In this document: piece after piece, positions 49,207 to 59,548 of the stretch
Numbering within the stretch: the first letter of the stretch is position 1
Layout of the letters: the number at the start of each line of letters is the position of its first letter
NCBI RefSeq assembly: GCF_030062155.1
Contig: NZ_CP118269.1
Location: forward strand, 1,860,001 to 1,924,000
DNA length: 64,000 nucleotides
From: Pantoea sp. Lij88
Lineage (GTDB): Bacteria; Pseudomonadota; Gammaproteobacteria; Enterobacterales; Enterobacteriaceae
Reading direction: 5' to 3'
Position numbers and translations under genes: made by a program
Notes under the pieces: generated by a model
Seen by the model: only the letters and a program-made list of their open reading frames with translations
Database searches by the model: none
What the model was told of the DNA's origin: nothing

Positions 49207-51268
49207 GACGCACCTCCTTGTTGCGCAGTGCCACCGGCGTCTCGCTGGTGGTCGGTACCGAACTGTTCAGCGCGCGCCGAATCACAAAGAACGCCGAGAC
49301 CAGCATGGTTACCGCCACCAGCATAAAGAAGGCACACAGCGCGGCGTTAATCTGATTGCTGAATACGATGGTCTGCATATCCGCCACGCTTTTTGCCGGC
49401 GCAATGATCACGCCTTCATCCAGCCCTTTGCGGAACTTATTAGCCTGCGCCAGGAAGCCGATAGACGGTTTCTCATGGAAGATCTTCTGCCAGCCTGCGG
49501 TCATCGAGGTAATAAACAACCAGACGGTCGGCAAAATCGTCACCCAGGCATAACGCTGCTTTTTCATTTTGAACAGCACCACGGTGCCAAGAATCAATGC
49601 CATCGACGCCAGCATCTGGTTGCCGATACCAAACAGTGGCCACAGGGTGTTAATGCCGCCCAGCGGATCGACCACGCCCTGATAGACAAAGAAGCCCCAG
49701 CCCGCGACCGCGACGGTCGTGCCTGCCATATTGCCGAGCCAGGAGCGGTTGTTCGCCATAGACGGCACCACCGTGCCGACCAGATCCTGCACCATGAAAC
49801 GGCAGGCGCGGGTACCGGCATCCACGGCGGTCAGGATGAACAGCGCCTCAAACAGGATGGCGAAGTGATACCAGAAGGCCATCATCGCCCGGCTGTTAAA
49901 GATCTCGGTAATGATGTGAGCCATGCCCACGGCGAAGGTCGGCGCACCGCCTGCGCGGGAGAGAATCGAGCCTTCACCCACATCGCGGGCAATACCGCTC
50001 AGCATTTCTGGCGTGACGACAAAGCCCCAGCCGTTGATCACCTGAGAGGCGCTTTCAACCGTGGTGCCAATCAGCGCGGCCGGTGAGTTCATGGCAAAGT
50101 AGACGCCCGGATCCAGCACCGAGGCACAAATCAGCGCCATGATCGCCACAAAGGACTCCATCAGCATCGCGCCATAGCCAATAAAGCGGATATGGCTTTC
50201 CCGCTCGATTAGTTTTGGTGTGGTACCGCTGGAAACCAGCGCGTGGAAGCCAGAGATCGCGCCGCAGGCAATAGTAATAAACAGGAACGGGAACATTGCG
50301 CCGGAGAATACCGGGCCGGTGCCGTCGATAAATTTGGTCACCGCCGGCATTTTCATCTCCGGCATGGCAAAGACGATACCCACAGCCAGACCGACAATCA
50401 CGCCGATTTTAAGGAAGGTCGAAAGGTAGTCACGCGGTGCCAGCAGCAGCCAGACCGGCAGCACGGAGGCGATAAAGCCGTAAATCACCAGCACCCAGGT
50501 CAGCGAAGTGCCTTTCAGGGTAAAGAAGGGGCCCCAGTAAGGATGCCGGGCTACGTCGCCGCCATAGATAATCGCCGCCATCATCAGCACAAAGCCAATC
50601 AGGGACACTTCGGCAATTTTACCTGGGCGGATAAAGCGCATGTAAACGCCCATAAACAGCGCAATCGGAATGGTGGCCGCGATGGTAAACAGGCCCCACG
50701 GGCTGTTCGCCAGCGCCTTCACCACCACCAGCGCCAGCGCCGACAGGATAATGATCATCACGCCCAGCGCCCCGAGCATCGTCACCACACCGGCAAATGC
50801 GCCCAGCTCCTGCCGCGCCATCTCGCCCAGCGAACGGCCATCACGGCGGGTGGAGATAAACAGGATCAGGAAGTCCTGAACTGCGCCTGCCAGCATGACC
50901 CCGACGAGGATCCAGATGGTGCCGGGCAGAAAGCCCATCTGCGCCGCCAGAATCGGACCGACCAGCGGACCGGCACCGGCAATGGCCGCGAAGTGGTGAC
51001 CAAACAGCACCCATTTATTGGTCGGGACATAATCCAGCCCGTCGCTCAGCCGCTCGGCAGGTGTCATCCGGCGGTCGTCCAGTTCAAAAATATTGCGGGC
51101 GATAAACAGGCTGTAGAAGCGATAAGCGATGCTGTAACAGGCGACAGCGGCTATCACCAGCCAGACTGCATTGACGTGTTCGCCGCGGCTGAGGGCCAGC
51201 ATGGCGAAAGCGCCCGCGCCGATTAACGCCACCACTAACCAGATCACACTGGTTTTGACGTTTTTCAT
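49199..51268 (-). CDS. cstA: CstA-family carbon starvation transporter
   Basis: Polytopic inner membrane transporter of the CstA/BtsT family (pyruvate or peptide uptake under carbon limitation). 689 aa, about 16-18 membrane segments; conserved GHHFAAIAGAGPLVGPILAA, VQDFLILFISTRRDGRSLGE and SGFHALVSSGTTPK. It is closer to CstA in length but not clearly orthologous to CstA or BtsT; it may be a third paralogue. ATG follows CAAGGAGTTAGTC. Coupled to a ybdD-like gene. Confidence 0.85.
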   Translation of the reverse strand: MKNVKTSVIWLVVALIGAGAFAMLALSRGEHVNAVWLVIAAVACYSIAYRFYSLFIARNIFELDDRRMTPAERLSDGLDYVPTNKWVLFGHHFAAIAGAGPLVGPILAAQMGFLPGTIWILVGVMLAGAVQDFLILFISTRRDGRSLGEMARQELGAFAGVVTMLGALGVMIIILSALALVVVKALANSPWGLFTIAATIPIALFMGVYMRFIRPGKIAEVSLIGFVLMMAAIIYGGDVARHPYWGPFFTLKGTSLTWVLVIYGFIASVLPVWLLLAPRDYLSTFLKIGVIVGLAVGIVFAMPEMKMPAVTKFIDGTGPVFSGAMFPFLFITIACGAISGFHALVSSGTTPKLIERESHIRFIGYGAMLMESFVAIMALICASVLDPGVYFAMNSPAALIGTTVESASQVINGWGFVVTPEMLSGIARDVGEGSILSRAGGAPTFAVGMAHIITEIFNSRAMMAFWYHFAILFEALFILTAVDAGTRACRFMVQDLVGTVVPSMANNRSWLGNMAGTTVAVAGWGFFVYQGVVDPLGGINTLWPLFGIGNQMLASMALILGTVVLFKMKKQRYAWVTILPTVWLFITSMTAGWQKIFHEKPSIGFLAQANKFRKGLDEGVIIAPAKSVADMQTIVFSNQINAALCAFFMLVAVTMLVSAFFVIRRALNSSVPTTSETPVALRNKEVRHV

Positions 51269-51411
51269 GACTAACTCCTTGTGAGGACCGAGAGGGAAGC
51301 GATCGAAAACAACGAGTCAAACTTAATGTAATGGAATGTAAGTGAAAGTTAATCAGTGGAGAAGTGTGAAGCGGGGTACAAATTTAACGTTTCTGCAACG
51401 CGAGTGGGGCG

Positions 51412-51442
51412 GGAAAAGGCGGGATAACCAGGTTATCCCGCC
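51412..51442 (-). terminator. terminator after rnb
   Basis: GGCGGGATAA (51418-51427), loop CCAGG, TTATCCCGCC (51433-51442); on the minus strand a short T-run follows. It lies downstream of rnb. Confidence 0.8.
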
Positions 51443-51468
51443 AGATTGACGGCTTAATCAAAGACTAT

Positions 51469-53403
51469 TCAGACCGCGGGACGGGCCACAACGCTGCGGG
51501 TTTCCATGCGAACTTCGGCGATGGTGACATCAATCACGTCAGTGACGCGGTACACCACTTCACCTTTGATCTGTACGCTGCCATTTTCCTGGCTCAGGAC
51601 CATCTCATCACGCACCGCGTGAATGAACGGGGCCGGGATAAAGGCGACCGCGCCAAACTCCACCAGGCGAACGCGCATACCGCCGCGTGACACATCGATA
51701 ATCTCGGCACTGAAGCGGCGGTCGGTAGCTGCGAACGGCGCCAGATAACGGGCGTAGAGCCAGTCACCCACATCACGTTCCGCCATGCGATTCAGGCGGC
51801 GACGTTCACTCATCGTCACCGTCAGCGCATCATCCGGACGTGCGATCTGCTCACCGCGAATAATCGCTTTCAGCAGACGATGGTTGATCATGTCGCCGAA
51901 CTTACGAATCGGTGAAGTCCAGGTGGCGTAAGCCTCAAGACCCAGGCCGAAATGCGGGCCAGGCTCAGTGCTGATCTCAGCGAAGGTCTGGAAACGACGG
52001 ATGCGGCTGTCGAGGAACTGGGTCGGCAGGGCGTCCAGCTCACGACGCAGCACGCGGAACCCTTCCAGCGTGGTGATTGCCTGCGCATCCACGGTAATAC
52101 CGTGATTAGCCAGCACGGCAGCGGCCTGTTCAGCATTGGTGGCATCGAAACCGGCATGGACGTTGTAGATACCAAAGCCGAGACGATCGCGTAGCACTTT
52201 CGCCGCGCAGACGTTCGCCAGAATCATCGACTCTTCAACGATGCGGTTGGCGATGCGGCGAGGTTCCGCCACGATCTCCAGCACTTCGCCTTTTTCACCC
52301 AGCAGGAAGCGGTAATCCGGGCGGTCTTTAAACACCAGCGCGTGGGTCTGACGCCACTCGCTGCGCGCCAGACAGAGGCGGTGCAGCAGACGAATCTGTT
52401 CAGCAATCGCCTCACTGTCCGGCTGCCAGGTGCCGTTGTTTTCCAGCCAGTCAGAGACGTCGTCATAAGCCAGCTTGGCTTTGGACTCAATCCAGGCGGC
52501 AAAGAACTCAACGTCATCCCCTAACGTGCCATCGGCAGCTACGGTAACGCGGCAGGCCAGCGCCGGACGGCGCACATTCGGACGCAGCGAGCAGACATCA
52601 TCAGAGAGTTCGCGCGGCAGCATCGGGATGTTAAAGCCCGGCAGGTAGTTGGTGAACGCACGCTGTGCCGCCAGCTTATCGAGCTGACTGCCTTCCGCCA
52701 CATAGGCGGTCGGATCGGCGATAGCGATTGTCAGACGCAGCGTGCCATCATCCTGCGCTTCCACATAGAGCGCATCATCCATATCCTGGGTGCTGGCGCT
52801 GTCGATGGTGACGAAATCCAGCGCGGTCAGATCTTCACGCGTCAGATTTTCATCCATCATCTCGCCAAAGCTGACATCGGGCGCTTCACGCTCAAGGTTA
52901 TGACGCGACAGCGTCACCCACCACGGCGCCAGATGGTCATCAGCTTTAACAATAAAATCAGTGAGTTCGGCATAAAAGCCGCGATCGCCTTTCAGGGGAT
53001 GGCGACGCATTTCTGCCACGGCCCAGTCGCCATTCTCAAACTCATGGCTGACATCGCGTGCAGGGCGACACGGGATCGCATCCTTCAGCAGGGGATGATC
53101 CGGCACAATCGACAGACGATCGTCTTTCTTCTGGACCCGGCCAACAAAGCGGGTCAGGAACGGCTCAACCAGGGTTTCCGGCTCAGCGCTTTCGCGATCT
53201 TTGTCGCTGTGGATGACGGCGGTAATACGGTCGCCATGCATCACTTTCTTCATCTGCGGAGGCGGAATGAAGTAACTTTTCTGCGCATCGACTTCAAGAA
53301 AGCCGAAGCCTTTCTCGGTGCCTTTAACGACGCCTTCAGCACGAGGCGTTTGCGAATGGAGCTTTTGTTTCAGCTGCGCGAGCAGCGGGTTATCCTGGAA
53401 CAT
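51469..53403 (-). CDS. rnb: exoribonuclease II
   Basis: Processive 3'-5' exoribonuclease degrading single-stranded RNA. 644 aa, equal to E. coli. Cold-shock domains at the N-terminus ([15 protein letters not shown]), the RNB catalytic domain with [14 protein letters not shown] (Asp201, Asp207, Asp209, Asp210), and a C-terminal S1 domain. ATG at 53403; an in-frame extension to 53472 is not supported. Confidence 0.97.
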   Translation of the reverse strand: MFQDNPLLAQLKQKLHSQTPRAEGVVKGTEKGFGFLEVDAQKSYFIPPPQMKKVMHGDRITAVIHSDKDRESAEPETLVEPFLTRFVGRVQKKDDRLSIVPDHPLLKDAIPCRPARDVSHEFENGDWAVAEMRRHPLKGDRGFYAELTDFIVKADDHLAPWWVTLSRHNLEREAPDVSFGEMMDENLTREDLTALDFVTIDSASTQDMDDALYVEAQDDGTLRLTIAIADPTAYVAEGSQLDKLAAQRAFTNYLPGFNIPMLPRELSDDVCSLRPNVRRPALACRVTVAADGTLGDDVEFFAAWIESKAKLAYDDVSDWLENNGTWQPDSEAIAEQIRLLHRLCLARSEWRQTHALVFKDRPDYRFLLGEKGEVLEIVAEPRRIANRIVEESMILANVCAAKVLRDRLGFGIYNVHAGFDATNAEQAAAVLANHGITVDAQAITTLEGFRVLRRELDALPTQFLDSRIRRFQTFAEISTEPGPHFGLGLEAYATWTSPIRKFGDMINHRLLKAIIRGEQIARPDDALTVTMSERRRLNRMAERDVGDWLYARYLAPFAATDRRFSAEIIDVSRGGMRVRLVEFGAVAFIPAPFIHAVRDEMVLSQENGSVQIKGEVVYRVTDVIDVTIAEVRMETRSVVARPAV

Positions 53404-53470
53404 AATTTTTACGTTTCGTGGCCTGATTGCGGCTGACAGTTTTACGCGAATCGACGCCGCGCGGCAAGGC

Positions 53471-53494
53471 AAAAAGCCGGACGAACCGGCTTTT
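53471..53494 (-). terminator. terminator after the YdeP-like gene
   Basis: AAAAGCCGG (53472-53480), loop ACGAA, CCGGCTTTT (53486-53494); on the minus strand it ends with five T. 22 nt after the ydeP-like stop, just upstream of rnb. Confidence 0.88.
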
Positions 53495-53515
53495 CAGGGG
53501 GTGGTGAAAGGGCTA

Positions 53516-55819
53516 TCAGGCGATACGCTGATCGGCCAGTGCTGAAGACAGTTCCAGCTTAACCGGCACCGATTTAGAGGTCGGCGTTCCGCTGTCATCA
53601 CCGAAGCTGTTCAGCGGCACCAGCGGGTTGGTTTCCGGGTAATAGGCCGCGAGGTTACCGCGCGGAATATTGTAGGGAACCAGTTTGAAGCCGCTGACGC
53701 GACGGGTAATGCCATCATTCCACAGCGTCTCGATATCGACGTTCTGGCCTTCAGTGAAGCCCAGGTCTGCCATATCGTCCGGGTTGATGAACACCACTTC
53801 ACGCTGACCAAACACACCACGGTAACGGTCATCAAGGCCGTAAATCGTGGTGTTGTACTGGTCGTGAGAACGCAGCGTCTGCAGAGTAAATGGCACGTCC
53901 TGATCCAGATTCGGGAACAGCGAGGTCGGCAGCGCCGAGGCGTTGAACTCCGCTTTCTGGCTCGGCGTATTAAAGCGCAACTCCGCAGCCGCATTGCCCA
54001 GATAGAAACCGCCCGGGATATCGCATTTTGCATTGAAGTCGGCAAAGCCCGGAATCGTCGCAGCAATGTGCTCACGGATCAGGTTGTAATCACCGGCCAG
54101 CTCGCGCCATTTCACTTTCTCATCACCCAGCACCGCCTGCGCGATACCGGCAACAATCCAGGTTTCAGAACGCTGTGTTTCCGCCAGCGGAATACCAATC
54201 CCTTCAGAGGCGTGCACCATGCTGAAGGAGTCTTCCACGGTAATAAACTGATTGCCGGTCGCCTGCAGATCGCGCTCGGTGCGGCCCAGCGTCGGCAGAA
54301 TCAGCCCTTCGTGACCCGGCACCAGATGGCTGCGGTTCAGTTTGGTGCTGATGTGCACGGTCAAACCACAGCGTGACATCGCCTCTTCGGTACGCGGTGA
54401 ATCCGGCGCGGCCGCGGCCAGGTTGCCACCCAGCGCGATCAGCACTTTCACTTCATCACGCAGCATCGCGTTCAGGGCTTCAACGGTGTTGTGGCCCGCT
54501 GCACGCGGTGGCTCGAAGTTGAAATGATCACCCAGCGCATCCAGGAAGGCTTTAGCCGGTTTCTCATCGATGCCCATCGTGCGGTTGCCCTGAACATTAC
54601 TGTGACCGCGAACCGGGCAGAGGCCTGCGCCTTTTTTGCCCAGCTGACCAAACAGCAACTGCAGGTTGGTGATCTCACGAACCGTGTCGACAGAGTGTTT
54701 GTGCTGAGTGATGCCCATCGCCCAGGTACAGATCACCCGGTCCGCGCTCTGGTAAATCGCCGCCGCTTCCTGAATCTGCGCCTGCGTCAGGCCCGACTGC
54801 GCCACAATCTGCATCCAGCTGGTGTTATCGACCGCGTCGAGATAGGCCTCAATGCCGTTGGTTTTGGCATTGATAAAGGTCTGATCGAACAGGCCGCTTT
54901 CACCGGCTTCCAGACGGGCGCGATGGGTTTCCAGCAGGGATTTCACCATGCCGCGCACCGCTGCCATATCACCACCCAGGTTCGGCTGATAATAGGAGGA
55001 GCTGATGTTGCCCGCTTTCGAGGTCACGACTTCCAGCGGTTTCTGCGGATCGGCAAAACGTTCCAGACCGCGTTCGCGCAGGGTATTGAAGGTGACGATT
55101 TTCGCACCGTGATCGGCAGCATGACGCAGGCTGTGCAGCATACGCGGATGGTTGGTGCCGGGATTCTGACCGAAGACGAAAATGGCATCGGCGTGGTCGA
55201 AATCATCCAGACGAATGGTGCCTTTCCCGACGCCAATACTGCGCTTCAGACCGGTGCCGCTGGCTTCGTGGCACATGTTGGAGCAGTCAGGGAAGTTATT
55301 GGTGCCCATCAGGCGACCAAACAGCTGATAGAGCCAGGAGGCTTCATTGCTGGCGCGACCGGAGGTGTAAAGCTCCATCTGGTTCGGATGATCCATCGCC
55401 TTGATGTGCTGTGCGATCAGCGCAAAGGCATCATCCCAGCTGATAGGTTCATAGTGGTCAGTTTCCGCGTTGTAGCGCAGCGGATGGGTCAGACGTCCCT
55501 GATACTCCAGGAAGTAATCACTCTGGGTATAGAGCGTGGTCACGCTGTGTTTAGCGAAAAAGTCAGTATCGACCATACGGCGTGTCGCTTCCCACGTCAC
55601 CGCTTTGGCCCCGTTTTCGCAGAAGCTGAAGGTACTTTTATTGTCATCACCCCAGGCGCAGCCCGGACAGTCAAAACCGCGTGCTTTATTCATGCGCATC
55701 AGGTTGCGCATATTTTTCAGGGCCGCTTTGCTGTCAAGAACGAAACGCGTTGTGGCTTCCAGTGAACCCCAGCCGCCCGCAGCCGCGCGATAGGGTTTGA
55801 TTTGGCGTTTAAATTTCAT
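53516..55819 (-). CDS. FdhF/YdeP-family molybdopterin oxidoreductase
   Basis: 767-aa molybdopterin-dependent oxidoreductase of the FdhF/YdeP family; E. coli YdeP is linked to acid resistance, substrate unknown. Molybdopterin-binding signatures NPGTNHPRMLHSL, TWAMGITQHKHSVDTV and the C-terminal dinucleotide-binding domain are present. An N-terminal CPGC pair exists but not the four-cysteine Fe-S motif of formate dehydrogenase H, and no SeCys codon is seen. No neighbouring electron-transfer partner. Confidence 0.88.
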   Translation of the reverse strand: MKFKRQIKPYRAAAGGWGSLEATTRFVLDSKAALKNMRNLMRMNKARGFDCPGCAWGDDNKSTFSFCENGAKAVTWEATRRMVDTDFFAKHSVTTLYTQSDYFLEYQGRLTHPLRYNAETDHYEPISWDDAFALIAQHIKAMDHPNQMELYTSGRASNEASWLYQLFGRLMGTNNFPDCSNMCHEASGTGLKRSIGVGKGTIRLDDFDHADAIFVFGQNPGTNHPRMLHSLRHAADHGAKIVTFNTLRERGLERFADPQKPLEVVTSKAGNISSSYYQPNLGGDMAAVRGMVKSLLETHRARLEAGESGLFDQTFINAKTNGIEAYLDAVDNTSWMQIVAQSGLTQAQIQEAAAIYQSADRVICTWAMGITQHKHSVDTVREITNLQLLFGQLGKKGAGLCPVRGHSNVQGNRTMGIDEKPAKAFLDALGDHFNFEPPRAAGHNTVEALNAMLRDEVKVLIALGGNLAAAAPDSPRTEEAMSRCGLTVHISTKLNRSHLVPGHEGLILPTLGRTERDLQATGNQFITVEDSFSMVHASEGIGIPLAETQRSETWIVAGIAQAVLGDEKVKWRELAGDYNLIREHIAATIPGFADFNAKCDIPGGFYLGNAAAELRFNTPSQKAEFNASALPTSLFPNLDQDVPFTLQTLRSHDQYNTTIYGLDDRYRGVFGQREVVFINPDDMADLGFTEGQNVDIETLWNDGITRRVSGFKLVPYNIPRGNLAAYYPETNPLVPLNSFGDDSGTPTSKSVPVKLELSSALADQRIA

Positions 55820-56079
55820 ATTGAGTGCAGGCTTTTATAGTAGGAATTATTGTTTGGTGTTTGTTATCAGGTTATATCCTGATGGTGAAAGGAAGTCTGC
55901 AGATATCCTCATACCTTGTCTAATTGATTGACATAATGGTGCGATAGCTGGCGTTTATCGTGCATCGGCCAGAAATGTGATGGTGGTCAGATTTTACCCG
56001 CCTTTAACGGGCTGATAACGGGAGTTCTCTCCACAACAGGCTAATACTTGCTGTTCACTATCAGAGAGGGCGCGACTCC
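55820..56079. other. divergent intergenic region, ydeP-like / PTS
   Basis: 260 bases between divergent genes, presumably with both promoters. No clear operator recognised. Confidence 0.3.
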
Positions 56080-57666
56080 ATGAAACAGCTGACCAGCCAG
56101 ATCCATGCGTTTGGCAAAGCGTTGATGATGCCAATCTCGGTCATCGCGGCCGCCGGTATTTTTCTCGGGCTGGCGGCGGCGATGCAGAACCCGGCGGTGA
56201 CCGGCGATGCCTTTGCGCAGATGCAGGTGCCACAGTTAATCATTGGCTTTATTCGCAAGGTGGCAGGGGCGCTTTTCGCGAACCTGCCGGTCTTCTTTGC
56301 GGTGGCGAGTGCCATCGGACTGGCGAAAGCGGAAAAGCCTACCGCCGCCTTTGCTGCGGTGATCGGCTATATCGTGATGAACGTCGGCATCAGCGCCACC
56401 CTGGCGGCCAAAGGGATGACGGCGGCCACCACCACACCGGCAGCCCTGCAGCAGGCGGGCATGGATCAGACCACCGCCATGATGACCTCGGCGGAGTACA
56501 TCAACATGCTCGGCGTCTTTACCTACAACATGAGCGTGCTGGGCGGGGTGATCGCCGGGCTGATCACGGTGGTGCTGCATAATCGCTTCTATACCCAGCA
56601 GCTGCCCACGGCGATCAGCTTCTTTGGCGGACGGCGTTTTGTGCCCATTGTCACCGTGGTCTGTCTGCCGCTGGTTGGGGTGCTGCTGGCGCTGATCTGG
56701 CCGACCATTGGCGACGGCATCGCCTGGATAGGCCAGATGATTGGCAAAAGCGGGCAGTATGGCGCGTTTCTGCTGGGCGCCTTTGAGCGCATTTTAATTC
56801 CCACCGGCCTGCATCACATCCTTAACGAAACCGTGCGCTTCACGCCGATAGGCGGCATGGCGGTGGTCGATGGCCAGACGGTTGTCGGTGCGCTGAACAT
56901 CTTCAACGCTTCGCTGACCCATCCGGGGTCGATCCCCGATGAGACTTTGCGTACCGCCACGCAGTTTCTGGCGCAGGGCAAGATTCCGGTCATGATGTTT
57001 GGCCTGCCCGCGGCGGCGCTGGCGATCTACCACACCGCACGGCCAGAACATAAACAGCGGGTCAAAGCGCTGGTGATGGCGGGCGCGCTGACCTCGTTCA
57101 CCACCGGCATTACGGAACCGCTGGAGTTCTGCTTTATCTTTGTCTCACCGGTGCTCTACCTGTTGCACGCTTTCTTAACCGGCCTGTCGTTTATGCTGAT
57201 GTCGATGCTGCATCTGATGATTGGCAACGTGCAGGGCGGCGTCATCGACCTGGTGGTGTTCGGCATGCTGGGCGGCGCGAAAACCCACTGGTGGTGGACG
57301 CTGGCGCTGGGCGTGATCTATGCGCCGATTTACTACTATGCGTTCCGGCTGGTCATCACCCGGATGAATGTCGAAACCCCGGGCCGTGAATCGGAAGAGG
57401 AGAAACCGCAACAGGTCGCTGCGGATGAGCGGACGCAGGTGATCATCAGCGGACTGGGCGGGCAGACCAATATCGAGGATGTCGATTGCTGCTTTACCCG
57501 GCTGCGGGTGCGGGTTAAAGAGATGAATCAGGTGGTCGATCAGACGCTGATGAGCACCGGGGCCAACGGCGTTAATCGCGTCAGCGAGCACGATGTTCAG
57601 GTGATTTATGGCCCGCAGGTTGAGAAGATCGCTAACGACGTGAAAACAGCGCTGGGCGTGGCGTAA
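56080..57666 (+). CDS. PTS EIICB, glucose superfamily, MalX-like
   Basis: 528-aa sugar permease with an N-terminal EIIC (about ten helices; IGLAKAEKPTAAFAAVIGY, ERILIPTGLHHIL, GITEPLEFCFIFVSP) and a C-terminal EIIB with phosphorylated Cys471 in CFTRLRV. There is no EIIA, so the cell's shared EIIA-Glc (Crr) would donate phosphate. The segment GQTVVGALNIFNASL and FLAQGKIPVMMFGLP resembles MalX; maltose, glucose or alpha-glucosides are candidate substrates. No glycosidase is linked. Confidence 0.8.
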   Translation: MKQLTSQIHAFGKALMMPISVIAAAGIFLGLAAAMQNPAVTGDAFAQMQVPQLIIGFIRKVAGALFANLPVFFAVASAIGLAKAEKPTAAFAAVIGYIVMNVGISATLAAKGMTAATTTPAALQQAGMDQTTAMMTSAEYINMLGVFTYNMSVLGGVIAGLITVVLHNRFYTQQLPTAISFFGGRRFVPIVTVVCLPLVGVLLALIWPTIGDGIAWIGQMIGKSGQYGAFLLGAFERILIPTGLHHILNETVRFTPIGGMAVVDGQTVVGALNIFNASLTHPGSIPDETLRTATQFLAQGKIPVMMFGLPAAALAIYHTARPEHKQRVKALVMAGALTSFTTGITEPLEFCFIFVSPVLYLLHAFLTGLSFMLMSMLHLMIGNVQGGVIDLVVFGMLGGAKTHWWWTLALGVIYAPIYYYAFRLVITRMNVETPGRESEEEKPQQVAADERTQVIISGLGGQTNIEDVDCCFTRLRVRVKEMNQVVDQTLMSTGANGVNRVSEHDVQVIYGPQVEKIANDVKTALGVA

Positions 57667-57695
57667 CGACACTCCTTTTCAGACTTGATGACTTC

Positions 57696-57726
57696 GCTAA
57701 CCGTCTGGCGCTCGCGGGCGGTTAGC
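57696..57726 (+). terminator. hairpin after the PTS gene
   Basis: GCTAACCG (57696-57703) pairs with CGGTTAGC (57719-57726) around a 15-nt GC-rich loop. No T-run. Possible terminator. Confidence 0.5.
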
Positions 57727-57791
57727 CCCTCTGGTTGTACACAGACTGACCGCTGCCGTCCCGCTTATTGTAACTAAAAAAAGCCAGACCC

Positions 57792-57818
57792 TAATGGGCC
57801 GCGCCTTTCTGCCGATAT
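57792..57818 (+). promoter_or_regulatory. sigma-28 (FliA) promoter of the chemoreceptor
   Basis: TAATGGGC, 11-nt spacer, GCCGATAT (57811-57818) compares with the FliA consensus TAAAGTTT-N11-GCCGATAA: the -10 is seven of eight and the spacing exact; the -35 is weaker. It lies 34 nt before the MCP start. Confidence 0.75.
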
Positions 57819-57852
57819 AGCGACTAATCCTCCCGATTACTGGAACTGAGTC

Positions 57853-59397
57853 ATGTCGTTAAAAAAATCCTCCCTGATTATTTTCTCCTTCCTGCTGGCG
57901 TTGTTTCTTACCAGCGTGGCGATTAGTACCTGGCTGCTGATTCAGAGCAATCACTCTCTGAATGCGGTTAACAAAGAGATCCGTGTGGTGCTCTCGGTCA
58001 TCGATCCGATCAACCACAGCCGTACGCTGCGTGTGCGTCTGATGGAGTACATGAAGGAGATTGAGGGCAGCGATGCCAACAATCCCGCGACGCTGGACAG
58101 CGTGCGGACCGTGGCTGGCAAAGCCGATGCCGCGTTTCAGGCCTATATGAATGCGCCGCGTCTGCCGGGCGAAGAAGCGGACGCTGACGCCTACAGTCAG
58201 GCTTATCTGGCCTATCGCCAGCAGGGTCTGCAGCCGCTGATTGATGCGGCAGAGGCCCACGATCAGGTGCGCTTTAAAAGTCAGATCCCTAACGTAGTTC
58301 GCCTGGATCGTCAGTATGAAATCATTCTGGACCGTGTACTGGCACAGCATGAAACCTATGCCAAAAAACTGAACAGCGACGCACAGAGTCACTTCACCTC
58401 GGGCATCACGCTGCTGGGGCTGTTTGGCGTGCTGTTTTTCGCCATCATCGTCGCCATTTACATCTTCATGAAACGCTACGTTCTGTCGCCAATCAATGAA
58501 GCGCAGGAACACTGCAAGCTGATTGCGGCGGGCGTGCTGGATGCCACGGTGCCGGTGAAACCGGGTTCACGCAGTGAAATTCAGCTGCTGATGGGCTCGC
58601 TGGAACAGATGCGTAGCGCGCTGACCGCCATCATTCTTCAGGTGCGTGACTCAACCCGCTCAGTCTCAACGGCCTCGCAGGAAATTGCGGCAGGCAACAT
58701 CGATCTCGCCTCCCGTACCGAACAGCAGGCCGCCGCGCTGACCGAAACAGCGGCCAGCATGGAGCAGCTGGGCGCAACGGTGAAACAGAACACCGAAAAC
58801 GTCTTTGAAGCCTGCCGTCTGACCAGCGAAGCGGTGAAAAACGCGGAAAGCGGTGAGAAAGTCTCGCAGGAAGTGGTGACATCGATGGCGCTGATTAACG
58901 CCAGCTCGAAAAAGATTGAGGAGATCACCACGGTGATCGACAGCATCGCCTTCCAGACCAACATTCTGGCGCTGAACGCGGCGGTCGAAGCGGCCCGTGC
59001 GGGTGAGCAGGGGCGCGGTTTTGCGGTCGTGGCCGGGGAAGTGCGTAACCTGGCCCAGCGCAGCGCCACCGCAGCCAAAGAGATTGAGGGGCTGATTGCA
59101 GAGTCAGTCTCAATCATTCACGCCGGTTCCGATCAGGTCAGCCGGACCGGTGAGGCAATGAACGCGATTATCTCTTCGGTCAGCCGCGTGAATGTGCTGA
59201 TGGAGCATATCTCTACCGCGTCTGATGAACAGAGTCGCGGCATTGGTCAGATTGAGCAGGCAGTTACCGAGATGGACAGCGTCACGCAGCAGAACTCGGC
59301 GCTGGTGCAGGAGTCTGCGGCGGCGTCTGCCTCGCTGGAAGAGCAGGTGCAGTATCTGACGCAGTCGATCTCCACCTTCCGTCTGGCAACACAGTAA
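57853..59397 (+). CDS. methyl-accepting chemotaxis protein
   Basis: 514-aa transmembrane chemoreceptor: N-terminal helix (10-30), periplasmic four-helix-bundle sensor (about 31-190), second helix (about 192-212), HAMP, and the signalling domain with the hairpin tip [34 protein letters not shown] sequence around residues 370-400. The C-terminus (STFRLATQ) lacks the NWETF receptor pentapeptide, so methylation would depend on other receptors. Ligand unknown; the adjacent PTS is suggestive only. Confidence 0.93.
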   Translation: MSLKKSSLIIFSFLLALFLTSVAISTWLLIQSNHSLNAVNKEIRVVLSVIDPINHSRTLRVRLMEYMKEIEGSDANNPATLDSVRTVAGKADAAFQAYMNAPRLPGEEADADAYSQAYLAYRQQGLQPLIDAAEAHDQVRFKSQIPNVVRLDRQYEIILDRVLAQHETYAKKLNSDAQSHFTSGITLLGLFGVLFFAIIVAIYIFMKRYVLSPINEAQEHCKLIAAGVLDATVPVKPGSRSEIQLLMGSLEQMRSALTAIILQVRDSTRSVSTASQEIAAGNIDLASRTEQQAAALTETAASMEQLGATVKQNTENVFEACRLTSEAVKNAESGEKVSQEVVTSMALINASSKKIEEITTVIDSIAFQTNILALNAAVEAARAGEQGRGFAVVAGEVRNLAQRSATAAKEIEGLIAESVSIIHAGSDQVSRTGEAMNAIISSVSRVNVLMEHISTASDEQSRGIGQIEQAVTEMDSVTQQNSALVQESAAASASLEEQVQYLTQSISTFRLATQ

Positions 59398-59401
59398 CCC
59401 G

Positions 59402-59437
59402 ATCACTCCGCGCTGAGCGTATGCAGCGCGGAGTGAT
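59402..59437 (+). terminator. hairpin after the chemoreceptor
   Basis: ATCACTCCGCGCTG (59402-59415), 8-nt loop, CAGCGCGGAGTGAT (59424-59437): a perfect 14-bp stem 4 nt after the stop. It lacks a U-tract but is very stable. Confidence 0.65.
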
Positions 59438-59548
59438 TAGCCCCGGTTGAGAACAGCACGCGGCAGAGAAAGGTGAGTTTATTTCCGCGCCTTGCGGCGG
59501 ATGGGTAATCGGCGGATTATAGGGCTTTCCATTGAAGACAGGGTTGTC

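Noticed and set aside
50243..51226. 327-codon plus-strand ORF over cstA
   Set aside because: Antisense shadow of a membrane protein gene, rich in His/Gln/Arg; no start signal.
54491..55765. 424-codon plus-strand ORF over the ydeP-like gene
   Set aside because: Antisense shadow with no ribosome-binding site and no recognisable domain.
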